Positions 42,762 to 53,880 of a DNA stretch of 64,000 bases are shown piece after piece. Source of the DNA: Heloderma charlesbogerti (lineage: Eukaryota > Chordata > Lepidosauria > Squamata > Helodermatidae). Position 1 is the first letter of the stretch. Every line of letters begins with the position of its first letter. The notes beneath the pieces were generated by a model that did no database searches, was not told the origin of the DNA, and worked only from the letters and a program-made list of their open reading frames with translations. The stretch covers positions 1,302,001 to 1,366,000 of the forward strand of contig JANEZZ010002882.1 of NCBI GenBank assembly GCA_026122225.1. Direction: 5' to 3'. A program made the translations under genes and the position numbers.

Positions 42762-42825
42762 ACACACACACTTGTATACACACACACACACGTGTGTGTG
42801 TGTGTGTGTGTGCGCGCGTATGTGT
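42762..42825. repeat. (CA)n(TG)n microsatellite, self-complementary
   Basis: CA repeats, then TTGTATACA, more CA, CGTG, then TG and GCGC: the two halves are inverted and could fold back. Confidence 0.9.
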
Positions 42826-43068
42826 TTAATTTATTTATTGCATTTATATCCCACCTTTTTCCGTCTTGCAAGGAACCCAAGGCAGCTTACATTATCTTCC
42901 TCCTCTTCCATTTTATCCTCACAACAACAACCCTGTGAGGTGGGTTGGGCTGAGAGTCTGTGACTGTCCCAGAGTCAACCAGTGAGCTTCCACGGCTGAG
43001 TGGGGACTAGAACCCGGATCTCCCAGCATCCAGTCCAACACTTTCACCGCTATACCCCACACACACAT
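42826..43068 (-). mobile_element. tRNA-derived SINE (family 2), near full length, antisense
   Basis: It goes from the LINE-like tail ('ATTTATTGCATTTATATCCC ACC', 'CAAGGAACCCAAGGCAGC') through 'CAACAACCCTGTGAGGTGGG TTGGGCTGAGAGTC' to the tRNA-like head ('GGACTAGAACCCGGATCTCC', 'CACTTTCACCGCTATACC'). It closely resembles the copy inside BovB at 50490-50735. Confidence 0.85.
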
Positions 43069-43084
43069 ACACACAGAGGTGTAT

Positions 43085-43275
43085 TATCTGATTGATTAAT
43101 TAATTTTTTTTTTTATCTTACTGCTCAGCCAAAAAGGCAGTCATGCAGTCAATAACACAAGACAGTCCCTGCCCACAGGCTTGCAGCCTAAAAAGACACG
43201 ACACACAAGGAAAAGGGGATGGGGAGGGAAGAGGAAAAAACAAAGTAGTCCTTCAGCAGGGCTGGTGGGATGGCC
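43085..43275 (-). mobile_element. LINE 3' tail, antisense
   Basis: 'CAAGACAGTCCCTGCCCACA GGCTTGCAGCCTAAAAAGAC' parallels 25610-25800. Confidence 0.6.
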
Positions 43276-43689
43276 CTGATTCCCCCTCTCATCTCCGTCC
43301 ATACAGCCTGCTGGAACAGCGGCTGGTGGCGACACTTCCTGTGGATTAATCACCCTCTTAAGTAACATTCCCCCTCTGCTCTCCCATAAGCTGGGATGAA
43401 GCTGCCTTAGGCCATGTCAGGCCATGTCTAGGCCAGCATTGTCTCCTCTGATTGGTGGTGGCTGTACAAGAGGAGCAGCCAGAGCTCAGGGCCGGGGCGT
43501 GTGCTGTGCATGCAGAGCTATGGCTGCCCCCTCTTCTGAGATGTTACCTGAAAGTGAGGCACGTGTACATCATCTAAAGGCAACAGAAGCTGCTTCTTGC
43601 TTCACATACTATTTTCACCCCTGTGCAAATTTAATTGATAGATGAATCAACATTAATTTGTACGATTAGTCTAGTAAGAGCGCAGTCCT

Positions 43690-43918
43690 CTGCATATTTA
43701 GGGCTTCATCACACGGAGCTTTTATCCTGCGATTGAGATGGCTCCTTCACAGAAGTTTGCAGCCTCTTTTGATCATGCTGTGACCCTCCAGGCCATCTCG
43801 TGCACTAAATGCCCTTTGTTCCATTTTTAAATAGATCACAGATAATGAACTATCAAATTACAAAGCCCCATTTTAAATGCAGGATTTTAGGCTGGTGTTG
43901 AAATGCCCTTAGACAGAA
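43690..43918 (-). mobile_element. MITE family A, copy 4 (internally deleted)
   Basis: Both ends are present: 'GGGCTTCATCACACGGAGCT TTTATCC' and 'AATGCAGGATTTTAGGCTGG TGTTGAAATGCCC'. The middle, including one arm of the internal hairpin and the pyrimidine block, is missing. TTTAG and CTTAG flank it. Confidence 0.75.
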
Positions 43919-43919
43919 A

Positions 43920-43995
43920 GAAATCCAACAACTCCAAGCATTACCTTCCAGCCATGCTGGCTGAGGAATGCTGGGAGTTGTAGGACTCTTTTCTG
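43920..43995. mobile_element. hAT-like MITE fragment
   Basis: 'CAACAACTCCAAGCATTACC TTCCAGCCATGCTGGCTGAG' and 'TGCTGGGAGTTGTAGGACT' carry the core of the family. A (GAT)n tract lies at 44058-44078. Confidence 0.5.
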
Positions 43996-44756
43996 CCTAA
44001 ACATGCGTAGGGTTGCCCCTTTAGATTTACTTAACATGGTGACAGCCTAGGAAGAGGATGATGATGATGATGATATAAAAAATATTAGAGACAAACTCTG
44101 CCAAAAAAATCTACAAGAACCTTTCCGAGAGCAGCCTCTGAAATCCCATGCGCAGACCAGGAAGTCTTGCAGTACTTCCATAAAATGTTCATGCTTGGGA
44201 GCCGGTGCAGCAGGACTTCACAGTGGTGGGGAAGGAACTGAGAGCTTCACGTGTGTTCTTGCAGCATAGAGAGGCCCTGTGCCAATTTGCAGGATTATTA
44301 TGTCCCTTGGGAGGAGATGGTCAACCAGCCAAGTCTCCCTCTCTCCTTACCTCCTTTGGTAGCGTCTAGCCCAGATAAGCAAGGCTGCATGGGAGAGAGA
44401 AGCCAAACGCCTTCCCTCCCTTGAGTTTAGTGTGACACCACTTCCCAGACTCCACATTAAAGAACGGAGTTTATTACAAACAAATGATACAAGACGAGGA
44501 GGGAAACAGAGGAGGCACAAAAGAAAATATGGAACGTACTAGCCTACAGTGACTGGAGTTTCTTCGGAGAGACAGCCTAAATTCCCAATATCCCCTTGAC
44601 AAAAGCTGTAGTGCCCCAGTTATTTCCCCTGGCCAAGGAAGGAGCAGGCTGACCACCCAGGTAGCTCTTCCAACAGGTGCAAAGCACATAAGCATGGGGC
44701 ACCAACTATACCACCCATTGGATTAGGCTGGAAGGAGGCTGCTTAAAGAAGAATGG
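43996..44756. other. Unannotated stretch
   Basis: No gene or clear repeat is visible apart from the short (GAT)n tract near its start. Confidence 0.4.
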
Positions 44757-44985
44757 CCGTGACTGGACATAAGAAGAGCCCTGCTGGATCAGACCAAGGG
44801 TCCATCTAGTCCAGCATTCTGTTCACACAGTGGCCAACCAGCTGACCACGGGAAATCACTCCCCCCACCGCTGCCCATGTTCCCCAGCATTTGGGGTACA
44901 TAGGCAGACTGCATCTGATGCTGGAGGTAGCATAAGGCCATCAGGACCAGTAGCCATTGATAGGCAGATGAAATATCTTTAAGAG
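44757..44985 (-). mobile_element. CR1 3' UTR, antisense
   Basis: 'ACATAAGAAGAGCCCTGCTG GATCAGACCAAGGGTCCATC TAGTCCAGCATTC' and 'GCTGGAGGTAGCATAAGGCC ATCAGGACCAGTAGCCATTG' are the reverse of the 3' UTR at 46830-47280. Confidence 0.85.
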
Positions 44986-45084
44986 CTTGTTCATTCTTCC
45001 AGACCCCAACAGGAGGCAGCTGCCCCGGCCAACAGATATCCAAAACTTAGGGGAAAGAGAGGCTGAGAAACAATTCGACGTCCC

Positions 45085-45275
45085 GGGCCCTGCTCCATCC
45101 TGGCCATAGGCCACTCGCAGAACACAGGCTTTGCCTGGAAAAGGTCCCGGGCATCTCCAGGCACAGATGGGAAGAGCCCTCTCTGCCTGAGGCCCCAGAG
45201 AGCTGCTGCCAAGTCAGGGCAGGCAAGATTGAGCTAGGTGGTCCGATTCAGTAGAAGGCAGCTGCCAATGTTCTT
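45085..45275 (+). mobile_element. tRNA-Ala-derived SINE, diverged
   Basis: 'GGTCCCGGGCATCTCCAGGC', 'AGAGAGCTGCTGCCAAGTCA' and 'GATTGAGCTAGGTGGTCCGA TTCAGTAGAAGGCAGCTGCC' follow the body and tail. The tRNA head is partly lost. Confidence 0.7.
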
Positions 45276-45524
45276 AGCCGAGTGCCATGGACTGACACAC
45301 CTCCTTTGGGCCCTCCGCACACAAGCCAGCTTAATCTGAGCATGCATGATGGAGGGGAAGATGCATCCCCCCTCCCCCAGGCTCATCAGTACATAGAGAT
45401 GGCTTTATTTCTGCCAAGCCCACTTTACGGGTGGAGCTCTCAGTCCGGCAGCATCACCAAGCACAGGCCTTTCCCCTGGAAAGCTTTTGTGGCCTCTCGG
45501 CTGCATGAATTCCAGATGTGTCCA

Positions 45525-45600
45525 GCGTTCCCCAACCTGGTGCCCTCCAGATGTGTTGGCCTGCAACTCCCATAATTCCCAACTAGCGTGGCCAGTGTTG
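45525..45600 (+). mobile_element. hAT-like MITE fragment
   Basis: 'CCCCAACCTGGTGCCCTCCA GATGTGTTGGCCTGCAACTC CCATAATTC' lies about 125 bases upstream of the first FAM81A coding exon. Confidence 0.65.
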
Positions 45601-45723
45601 GGGTGGGAAGGCTGGGGTAGCCTCTCCTGAAGCAAGTCACCTGAACTCATTTCCAGGGCAGGTGGAGACGGATGAACGATCGACCCGCTTCAGCCATGTA
45701 ATGCACTGCTGTTTCCCCAACAG

Positions 45724-45793
45724 GCATAAATTCTTGGAAGGAGAAAATGGCGCAGAGGAGCCCCATCTTCCAGACACTTGGCCCGACTGAAAG
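45724..45793 (+). CDS. FAM81A: FAM81A first coding exon (CDS from 45747)
   Basis: The 70-base exon follows an excellent acceptor (CTGTTTCCCCAACAG) and ends at AAAG/GTACC. An ATG at 45747 in good context (A at -3, G at +4) opens the frame MAQRSPIFQTLGPTE and leaves two bases (AG). The next exon begins with A, which completes an Arg codon and continues in the proven FAM81A frame. The phase match plus good splice sites support the join. The peptide coded here I do not recognise with certainty as conserved, and the frame is also open upstream of the ATG to the exon start, so a different first exon in other transcripts is possible. It lies in DNA between a tRNA-Ala SINE with a MITE fragment and LINE tails. 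Confidence 0.62.
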
Positions 45794-46304
45794 GTACCAT
45801 GAGGCATGTGAGAAACTAGTTTTGAAAAGTGTGTGTGTGGCAGGGGAGTATTTGCTTCTTTGATCCTATTCTACATGGGGCTGTTGGGGGGGGGGGCTGC
45901 AGCCTGGGGGGAGAAGGCACATACTTTGCATGCAAAAGGCCCCCAGTTCAGGCTCCGAAATTTCCCTCTCAGGTGTGCATGAAAGCGTATTTCCACCACA
46001 GTGTGCATTCAGGTTAAAGTAGGGATGGACGGATCTGTCCATGTTGGTCTTCCCAAAACTGATGGTTTTTTTAGGTCAAGCTCATTCCTCCCTTTTCCAC
46101 AGGAGTTTGCAATTAAAAGAAAAATCCTTATGGAAATCCATACATGTTTTTCGTAACATATACATTGATGTACATAATCTTGTGCACCTTTCTCAGTGGG
46201 CACATTTTTGGATGCATGCACCCATTGACTAAAATGTGTATGTGCACATTTGGGAAATGTACTCATTTTTCTTTGTGCATTTTTCAAATGTGTGCATATT
46301 GTCA

Positions 46305-46430
46305 AATTTATTTATTTCTGTATCACCCAATACCTGAAGCTCTCTGGATGGTCCGCAAAAATTAAAACCACAGGTACAGCATAAAGCAATATAAAATATG
46401 AAAGCTTAAAACTACAATATAAAAGTACAG
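46305..46430 (-). mobile_element. LINE (L2-type) 3' tail, antisense
   Basis: 'TTTATTTATTTCTGTATCAC', 'CTGAAGCTCTCTGGATGGTC CGCAAAAATTAAAACCACAG'. It parallels 14495-14645. Confidence 0.7.
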
Positions 46431-46689
46431 TGCTTTTCTTCTTCTTTTTGCCACAACACATTGCAAGCTCAGAAATCTATGGATTTTCAACCATAAATTG
46501 TATTCAGGTCCATGTCCAAGTTCAGGAGGTACAATTTGGTTAATCCATTTAAAAACAGGGTAAATTTCTCACCCATCCCTAGTTTATGCCTACCTGGGTG
46601 AAAGAGGCCCAGAAGACAATTCTTCCGTCGGGCGGCACCCACCAGGAGGGTGGAGCCGCTTACTAGATCCTAGGGAGGCACAGCAGGGG

Positions 46690-46830
46690 GCAGGATGGAT
46701 GCTGCTCTTGCCATCATACCCTGCTTGTGGGCTTCCCACTGGGGCATCTGGTTGGCCCCTGTGGGAAGGAAGCAGGATGCTAATAGAGACGGAGCTTTGC
46801 TCTGTTCCAGCAGGGCTCACCTTACAGGAT
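46690..46830 (+). mobile_element. CR1 3' UTR fragment
   Basis: 'CCATCATACCCTGCTTGTGG GCTTCCCACTGGGGCATCTG GTTGGCCCC', then a degraded end 'CTGTTCCAGCAGGGCTCACC T'. It directly precedes a longer CR1 piece in the same orientation. Confidence 0.75.
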
Positions 46831-47280
46831 TATGGCAGTGTACAAAATCATGCATGATATGGAGAAAGTGGATAGTGAGACATTTTTCTCCCTCTCTCGT
46901 AATACTAGAACCCAATGGGATCACCCCAGGAAGTTGATTGGGAAGGACTTCTTCACACATTGCATAGTTAAAACTATGTATTTTACTATTCCAAGACGCA
47001 CCGATGGCTACCAGTTTGAATTTAAAAGGGGAATAGATAAATTCATGGGGGAGGAGAAGGCTATCAATGGCTACTAGTCCTGATGGCTATGTGCTGCCTC
47101 CTCTATCAGAGGCAGTATGCCTCTGTACGCCAGTGACTGGTGAACATGGGCAGGAAGGTGCTATTCCACTTGTGTCCTGCTTGTGGGCTTCCCACAGGCA
47201 GCTGGTTGGCCATTGTGTGAACAGAACACTGGACGAGATGGACCTTTGTCTGATCCAGCATGGCTCTTCTTATGGTCTTG
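46831..47280 (+). mobile_element. CR1 LINE, ORF2 C-terminus and 3' UTR
   Basis: An open stretch at 46832-46930 (YKIMHDMEKVDSETFFSLSR) is the C-terminal end of CR1 ORF2. The 3' UTR follows in the usual order and ends 'CATGGCTCTTCTTATGGTC'. Confidence 0.85.
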
Positions 47281-47744
47281 TGAGCTGGATGCAGTGCCTG
47301 GACAGATGGAGAAGAGGGCCAGTGTCTATCCAGCAATGGACTCAAGAGTGGCAGGCCAAGAGCTGAGAAGTCTGTCTGAAGGGGGCTGGAATGAGGCTGG
47401 GTTTGGAAGCAGACAGGTGGGTGGGCAGGCAAGCAAATGGGGAGCACAGTAGGCTGGGGGCGTGGGTGAAAGTTGACACTGAGAGAGAGGGAGAGAGGAA
47501 GGAACCAGCGGAGACACTTGGAGTCAACTTAGGCAGGAGCTAGACAGGCATGGCCTGACTCTGGCGGTTGCCAAGGCCCAGGATTAATTCCAGCATGAAC
47601 AGATCAGCAGTAAGGGGACTAATGGGCTGCCAGGTGTGTGGGGCCATGCTTGCTCTTGGCACTGTAATCCTGCTGGTCCACCCAGGCATGTCTTGGCTGA
47701 TCCTCATGCTCAACAAACAGCAGCTCAGTTCACATGTCACAGCT
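47281..47744. other. Unannotated intronic stretch
   Basis: Overlapping short open frames only. No gene is supported. Confidence 0.4.
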
Positions 47745-48175
47745 ACCCAAGGTTAGTTTAAACCCTGTGTGGTCGTGAACATGCAGGAGTGAGTGAGCAG
47801 GCTGGGTCCTGGCTGCCCGGCTGCTCCCGCTGAGCTAAACCACCCAGGGGCGCTGCATCCCTGGGTTGTTTATTGTGACGTCTGGACCTGGAATTGCAAG
47901 GTGTTGGGGGAGGAACAACCCAGACTTGTAACCCAAGAACAAACCATGGCTTGCAAGTCTGGGTTGTTCATCCCCCAACAACCCAGAAGTCCGGGTTCAG
48001 ATATCACAATAAACAACCCAGGGACACAGTGTCCTTGGGTGGCTTAGCTTCGTCTGGCTGCAGCAGGAGCAATTGGGCAGCGACACCTGGCATGCTTGCT
48101 CACTCCTGCTTTTTTCTCAGCAACCTACAGTTTGTTAAACCATGGGTTGTTGCAACATGTGAAGCGGGTCAGTGA
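47745..48175. mobile_element. Foldback MITE family B copy
   Basis: 'CTACCCAAGGTTAGTTTAAA CCCTGTG' to 'AAACCATGGGTTGTTGCAAC ATGTGAAG'. The inside carries inverted 'GAACAACCCAGACTTG' and 'CAAGTCTGGGTTGTTC' arms at about 47913-47970, and a 'CTGGCTGCCCGGCTGCTCCC' segment mirrored by 'GTCTGGCTGCAGCAGGAGC'. Confidence 0.65.
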
Positions 48176-48186
48176 GTCATAATGAC

Positions 48187-48370
48187 TGGGGCAGTATGCT
48201 ACAGTGGTTAGAGTGCCAGACTAAGAAAAGAGTAACCCAGGTTCGTATACCCCCCTCCCCCAGGCTGTTAAGCTCACTGGGTGACCTGGGGCCAGATGCC
48301 ATCTCTCAGGCTGACCTTCCTCACAGGGTTGTTGTTGTTGTGAGATAAAAGGTGATGTAAGGTGTCCTGT
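48187..48370 (+). mobile_element. tRNA-derived SINE (family 2)
   Basis: 'GGGGCAGTATGCTACAGTGG TTAGAGTGCCAGACTAAGA', 'AACCCAGGTTCGTATACCCC', 'GCTCACTGGGTGACCTGGGG CCAG' and 'CAGGGTTGTTGTTGTTGTGA G' are in order. It lies only about 110 bases upstream of a FAM81A exon. Confidence 0.8.
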
Positions 48371-48430
48371 GCTCCTTCGACATCAGATAGGATTAAACAG
48401 AATGAAACTGGGTGGCAGGTGAGCACTTGA

Positions 48431-48856
<426 letters not shown>

Positions 48857-48884
48857 TAAAAATGCTGGAAATGAAATTAGTATT

Positions 48885-49065
48885 CATCATCATCATCATC
48901 ATCATCATCTATTAATAATTATAATAATTGTAATAATATAGTGCCATCAGCACGCAAGGCACTCTACAGAGTACAAGAGGGCAGTCCCTGCCCCAAGGGG
49001 CATACAATCTAGAATTCAACACAGGAAAATCAATTGAGAAAGCAGAAAACGAAGAGGCAGGAGGG
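48885..49065 (-). mobile_element. LINE 3' tail, antisense, with (ATC)n tract
   Basis: (ATC)n and (AAT)n-like sequence at 48885-48940 leads into 'AAGGCACTCTACAGAGTACA', 'GCAGTCCCTGCCCCAAGGGG CATACAATCTAGAATTC', which is a LINE 3' UTR in antisense. Confidence 0.6.
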
Positions 49066-49564
49066 GGTTGGGGGGTAAACAGGAAAAGAACATGCTATTG
49101 TTTTAGTGACACATGCTCAGGCTTGGTTACAGGTTTAGCTACAGAAAGAACTGGAACAAATTCTTTACAGTTCTATTTGAGCGCCACACACAGATTACAC
49201 ATTTACACTCGGTGTTAATTAATCTGGGATAATTACCATCTTCACTAAGGTACATTATGTTCCAATTTCTTTTTAAATATGTTCCAACGTATTTTTTTTT
49301 AAATAATCAAATATTTGAGATGCATAATTACCACCTCTTGGATTTGCACTGGTGATCACTATGGCCCCTTGCACGTATGACCACACGCATGCACACGCCC
49401 CAAGCCCCACACGGCTATGGTATATGTGTAAATAACACAACCACATCAGTGGGAATGACCTTCTGGGTCTTTCTCCATGCAATACGTATAATATTCTGGA
49501 TCAGGCCAAAGGCCTGTCTAGCATTGTACTTCTCACAGCAATCATCCCAATGCCTTTGGCAAGC
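49066..49564. other. Unannotated intronic stretch
   Basis: A/T-rich intron sequence. No feature is supported. Confidence 0.4.
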
Positions 49565-49908
49565 ACATAAGCCCTAAACAATTTGGGACCAGGATACCTG
49601 AGAGAGCGCCTTCTCCCATACCCAGCTGCTCAGTCACTGAGGTCATTGGAGAGCTTGCTCCTGGTGGTTCCACATGGACCTCTGGCCTGATTGGAGTCCA
49701 CCAGGTGAAGAGCTTTCAACGTGGTGGCCCCCTTTCTTTGGAATTCCCTGGTCCTGGAGGTCAGGCAGGCACCAACACTGTGCTGTTTCTGGTGCCTCCT
49801 GAAAACAGCGCTGTTCCAGGAGGCATTCCTTAACAGACCAGTCACGGTTTTTATTGGTATTCTGTTTTTTAAAATAGCATAATTTTAATCTGTTGTTTTA
49901 GTCTTTTT
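49565..49908 (+). mobile_element. L2-type LINE 3' end, left part (split by LTR)
   Basis: 'AAGCCCTAAACAATTTGGGA', 'GAGAGCGCCTTCTCCCATAC', 'TTTGGAATTCCCTGGTCCTG GAGG', 'CTGTTCCAGGAGGCATTCCT TAACAGACC' is the L2 3' end in order. The T-rich 3' UTR is interrupted at 49908 by the solo LTR and resumes at 53881-53982, ending '(AAAC)n'. Confidence 0.85.
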
Positions 49909-50025
49909 TGTTAAGGGCTCCTTGGCGGGCTCTTTCAGTCTAATCCAGTAGCCAAGTCCAGACACAGACAAAGGGATTCTTTTCAAAGCTTTATTCCTTT
50001 TTTACAACGTAACAATTCTACTATT

Positions 50026-53000
50026 GTTGCTGTTCAGTCGTTCAGTCGTGTCCGACTCTTCGTGACCCCATGGACTATAGCATGCCAGGCCTTCCTGTCC
50101 TGCGCTCTCTCCCGGAGAGTGCTCAAGACCATATTCATTGCATCGGTGATGCTATCTAGCCATCTCATCCTCTGCCGTCCCCTTCTCCTTCTGCCTTCAG
50201 TCTTTCCCAGCATCAGGGTCTTTTCCAGAGAGTTTTCTCTTCGCATTAGGTGGCCAAAATATTGGAGCTTCAGCTTCAGTATCTGTCCTTCCAATGAGCA
50301 CTCAGGGTTGATTTCCTTTAGGATTGACTGATTTGACCTCCTTGCAGTCCAGGGGACTCATAAGAGTCTTCTCCAGCACCACAGTTCGAAAGCATCAATT
50401 CTTCGGCGCTCAGCCCTCCTTATAGTCCAGCTCTCACAGCCATACATTACTACTGGGAAAACCATAGCTTTGATTATATGAACCTTTGTTGGCAAGGTGA
50501 TGTAGTGGCGAGAGTGTTGGACTAGGAGCTGGGAGATCCGGGTTCTAGTCCCCACTCGGCCATGGAAGCTCACTGGGTGACTTTGGGCCAGTCACAGACT
50601 CTCAGCCCAACCCACCTCACAGGGTTGTTGTTGTGAGGATAAAATGGAGAGGAGGAGGATCATGTAAGCCGCCTTGGGTTCCTTGCAAGAGGAAAAAAGG
50701 CGGGGTATAAATGCAATAAATAAAAATAAATAAATTACTATGCTGTCTAGGTTTGCCATAGCTTTCCTCCCAAGGAGCAAGCGTCTTTTAATTTCATGGC
50801 TACAGTCACCGTCTGCGGTGATCTTGGAGCCCAAGAAAGTAAAATCTGTCACTGCTTCCATTTCTTCCCCTTCCATCTGCCAGGAAGTGATGGGGCCAGA
50901 TGCCATGATCTTCGTTTTTTTAATGTTGAGTTTCAAACCAGCTTTTGCACTCTCCTCTTTCACCCTCAACAAGAGGCTCTTTAGATCTGCTTCGCTTTCT
51001 GCCATTAGGGTGGTATCGTCTGCGTATCTGAGGTTGTTGATAATTCTCCCAGCAATCTTAATTCCGACCTGTGATTCATCCAACCCGGCGTTTCTCATGA
51101 TGTGCTCTGCATATAAGTTAAATAAGCAGGGTGACAATATGCAGCCTTGTCGTACCCCTTTCCCAATTTGGAACCACTCAGTTGTTCCATGTCTGGTTCT
51201 TACTGTTGCTTCGTGACCCTCGTAGAGGTTTCTCAGGAGACAGGTAAGGTGGTCTGGTACTCCCATCACTTTAAGAATTTGCCACAGTTTGTTGTGATCC
51301 ACACAATCAAAGGCTTTAGCGTAGTCAATGAAGCAGAAATAGACGTTTTTCTGGAATTCTCTTGCTTTCTCCATGATCCAGCGAATGTTGGCGATTTGAC
51401 CTCTAGTTCCTCTGCCTCTTCGAAACCCAGCTTGTACTTCCGGTAGTTCTCAGTTCGCATACTGCTGAAGCCTAGCTTGTAGGATTTTGAGCATCACCTT
51501 GCTGGCATGTGAAATGAGCGCAATTGTGCGGTAGTTTGAACACTCTTTGGCGTTGCTCTTCTTTGGAATTGGAATGTAAACTGACCTTTTCCAGTCTTGT
51601 GGCCACTGTTGCGTGTTCCAAATTTGTTGGCATATTGAGTGCAGCACTTTAACAGCATCATCTTTTAGGATTTTAATAGCTCAGCTGGAATACTGTCATC
51701 TCCGCTAGCTTTGTTGTTAGTAATGCTTCCTAAGGCCCACTTGACTTCACTCTCGAGGATGTCCGGCTCAAGTTCAGTGACCGCACTATCAAGGCTATCA
51801 GGGACATTCAGATCTTTCCTGTATAGCTCTTCTGTGTATTCTTTCCACCTCTTCTTAATCTCATCTGCTTCTGTTAGGTCCCTGCCTTCTTTGTCCTTTA
51901 TCATGCCCGTCTTTGCACAAAACGTTCCCTTGAGATCTCCGATTTTCTTGAAGAGATCTCTAGTCTTTCCCATTCTGTTGTTTTCCTCGGTTTCTTTGCA
52001 TTGTTCATTTAAGAAGGCCTTCTTGTCTCTCCTTGCTATTCTCTGGAACTCTGCATTCAGTTGGATATATCTTCCCCTTTCTCCCTTGCTTTTCGCTTCC
52101 CTTCTTTCCTCTGCTACTTGTAAAGCCTCATCAGACAGCCACTTTGCTTTCTTGCATTTCTTTTTCTTTGGGATGGATTTCGTTGCTGCCTCCTGAACAA
52201 TGTTACGGACCTCCATCCATAGTTCCTCAGGCACTCTGTCTATCAGGTCTAATCCCTGAAATCTATTCCTCACCTCCACTGTATATTCATAAGGGATATG
52301 ATTTAGGTCATACCTGAATGGTTTAGTGGTTTTCCCTACCTTCTTCAATTTAAGCTGAAATTTTGCAAGAAGCAGCTCATGATCTGAGCCACAGTCAGCT
52401 CCAGGTCTTGTTTTGACTGACTGTATAGAGCTTCTCCATCTTTGGCTGCAAAGGACATAATCAATCTGATGTCGATATTGACCATCTGGTGATGTCCATG
52501 TGTAGAGTCGCCTCTTGTGCTGTTGGAAAAGAGTGTTTGCTATGATCAGCGTGTTCTCTTGGCAAAACTCTATTAGCCTTTGTCCTGCTTCATTTTGTAC
52601 ACCAAGGCCATGCTTGCCTGTTATCCCGGTGATTTCTTGACTTCCTGCTTTAGCATTCCAATCCCCTATGATGTAGAGGACATCTTTTTTTGGTGTTGTT
52701 CTAGAAGGTGTTGTAGGTCTTCATAGAACCGATCAACCTCAGCTTCTTCGGCATCAGTGGTTGGGGCATAGACTTGAATTACGGTGATGTTGAATGGTTT
52801 GCCTTGGATTCGTACTGAGATCATTCTATCGTTTTTAAGATTGTACCCCAGTACTGCTTTTCCCACCCTTTTGTTGACTATGAGTGCTACTCCATTTCGT
52901 CTAAGGGATTCTTGCCCACAGTAGTAGATATGATGGTCACCTGAATTAAATTCGCCCATGCCTGTCCATTTTAGTTCGCTGATTCCCAAGATGTCGATGT

Positions 53001-53459
53001 TCAGTCTTGCCATCTCATGTTTGACCACCTCCAGCTTACCTTGATTCATTGATCTGACATTCCAGGTTCCTAAACAATTTTATTCATTACAGCATCGGAT
53101 TTCCTTTTCACCGCCAGACACATCCACAGCTGAGTGTCCTTTCGGCTTTGGCCCAGCCGCTTCACTCTTTCTGGCGCTACTTGGAAATACCCTCTGCTCT
53201 TCCCCAGTAGTATATTGGACACCTTCCGACCTGAGGGGCTCATCTTCTGGCGTCATCTCTTGTAGCCTTGTGATATGTTCCATGGGGTTTTCTTGGCAAG
53301 AAAAAGAGTGGGTTGCCATTTCCTTCTCCAGTGGAATTTTGTTGGAACTCTCTGCCATGACCTGTATGTCTTGGGTGGCCCTGCACGGCATAGCTTATGG
53401 CTTCACTGAGTTATTCAAGCCCCTTTGCCACAACAAGGCAGTGATCCACGAAGGGGAAC
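50026..53459 (-). mobile_element. BovB (RTE) LINE, near full length, with TSD
   Basis: Flanked by TCTACTATT at 50017-50025 and 53460-53468 (9-bp duplication). On the minus strand: a 5' region with 'LEKEMATHS' coding (53391-53080); an apurinic endonuclease domain from 53049 (ILGISELKWTG, YCGQESLRRNGVALIV, VIQVYAPT); a break near a T7 run at about 52690; linker to about 51665; the reverse transcriptase (FCFIDYAKAFDCVDHNKLW, GVRQGCILSPCLFNLYAE, and YADDT near 51015-51027); then the C-terminal GQILKLKLQYFGHLMRRENS part. The 3' end carries AGAGTCGGACACGACTGAAC. The frame is cut by a frameshift in the endonuclease, stops near 51663 and 51449, and an inserted SINE. BovB moves by target-primed reverse transcription and drives Sauria SINEs. 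This copy is dead but only mildly decayed. Confidence 0.93.
50490..50735 (+). mobile_element. tRNA-derived SINE (family 2) inserted in BovB
   Basis: The full order is present: the head 'GATGTAGTGGCGAGAGTGTT GGACTAGGAGCTGGGAGATC', 'CCCCACTCGGCCATGGAAGC TCACTGGGTGACTTTGGGCC AG', 'CACAGGGTTGTTGTTGTGAG GATAAAATGG', and the tail 'GCCGCCTTGGGTTCCTTGCA AG...GGGGTATAAATGCAATAAAT'. Comparison with BovB copy 2 (58240-58265) shows that it interrupts the reverse transcriptase C-terminal region, with about 9 BovB bases missing at the site. Confidence 0.9.
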
Positions 53460-53880
53460 TCTACTATTAGCGACTAGCTATGAGCAGCAGAGTACCTGTG
53501 CCCTCAGTTGGAACAGTTGGTCCCCTTTTGAAGGAGAATCACTGGCAGACCCCGAACTTATGGGCTAGGGAGAGTCCCTCCCCTTTTCCCTTGGATCCTC
53601 TGGGCGCAACCATTGCTTGCGTGCCAACCGGGCACTACGCTTCCTTTCCGCACCCTCCATTTGGCACCGCTCCCTGTGTTGGCGTTGTGCATCCAGCAAG
53701 CCTTCTTCCCACGCTCTCTCACTCCCGGGACCGCTATCTATGTCAGGAATGCCAGTGGGAGGAATCTCTGCCAGCTGTTGGCCCTGGGAAGGATGAGTGT
53801 GCTCCTCTCCCAGGAGCAGCTGCTGCACCTCAGAATCAGAACTACTCTGGGATTCTATGGGCTCAGTGTCCACCCTGACA

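Larger units (their letters stand above)
49909..53880 (-). mobile_element. Solo Ty3/Gypsy LTR, split by BovB
   Basis: Read on the minus strand it starts TGTCAGGGTGGACACTGAG at 53880 and ends CAAGGAGCCCTTAACA at 49909, with the TG...CA ends expected of an LTR. TTTTT lies immediately on both sides (49904-49908, 53881-53885), a 5-bp target duplication, although a poly-T duplication is weak by itself. The LTR is about 529 bases once BovB and one copy of its 9-bp duplication are removed. It holds an AATAAA signal (minus strand, 49990-49995) and encodes an acidic stretch with SQSSSDSEVQQLLLGEE and an Arg-rich part. It has no internal gag or pol, so it is a recombinant solo LTR. Confidence 0.85.

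Noticed and set aside
42762..42825. CRISPR-like or other regularly spaced array
   Set aside because: Only simple microsatellites and dispersed transposons are repeated. No spacer-separated direct repeats are present, and the DNA is eukaryotic.
50740..51216. 158-codon plus-strand frame (and similar frames at 51711-52196 and 58209-58733)
   Set aside because: These are antisense shadows of the BovB reverse transcriptase and linker coding region. Their similarity to each other comes from the two BovB copies.
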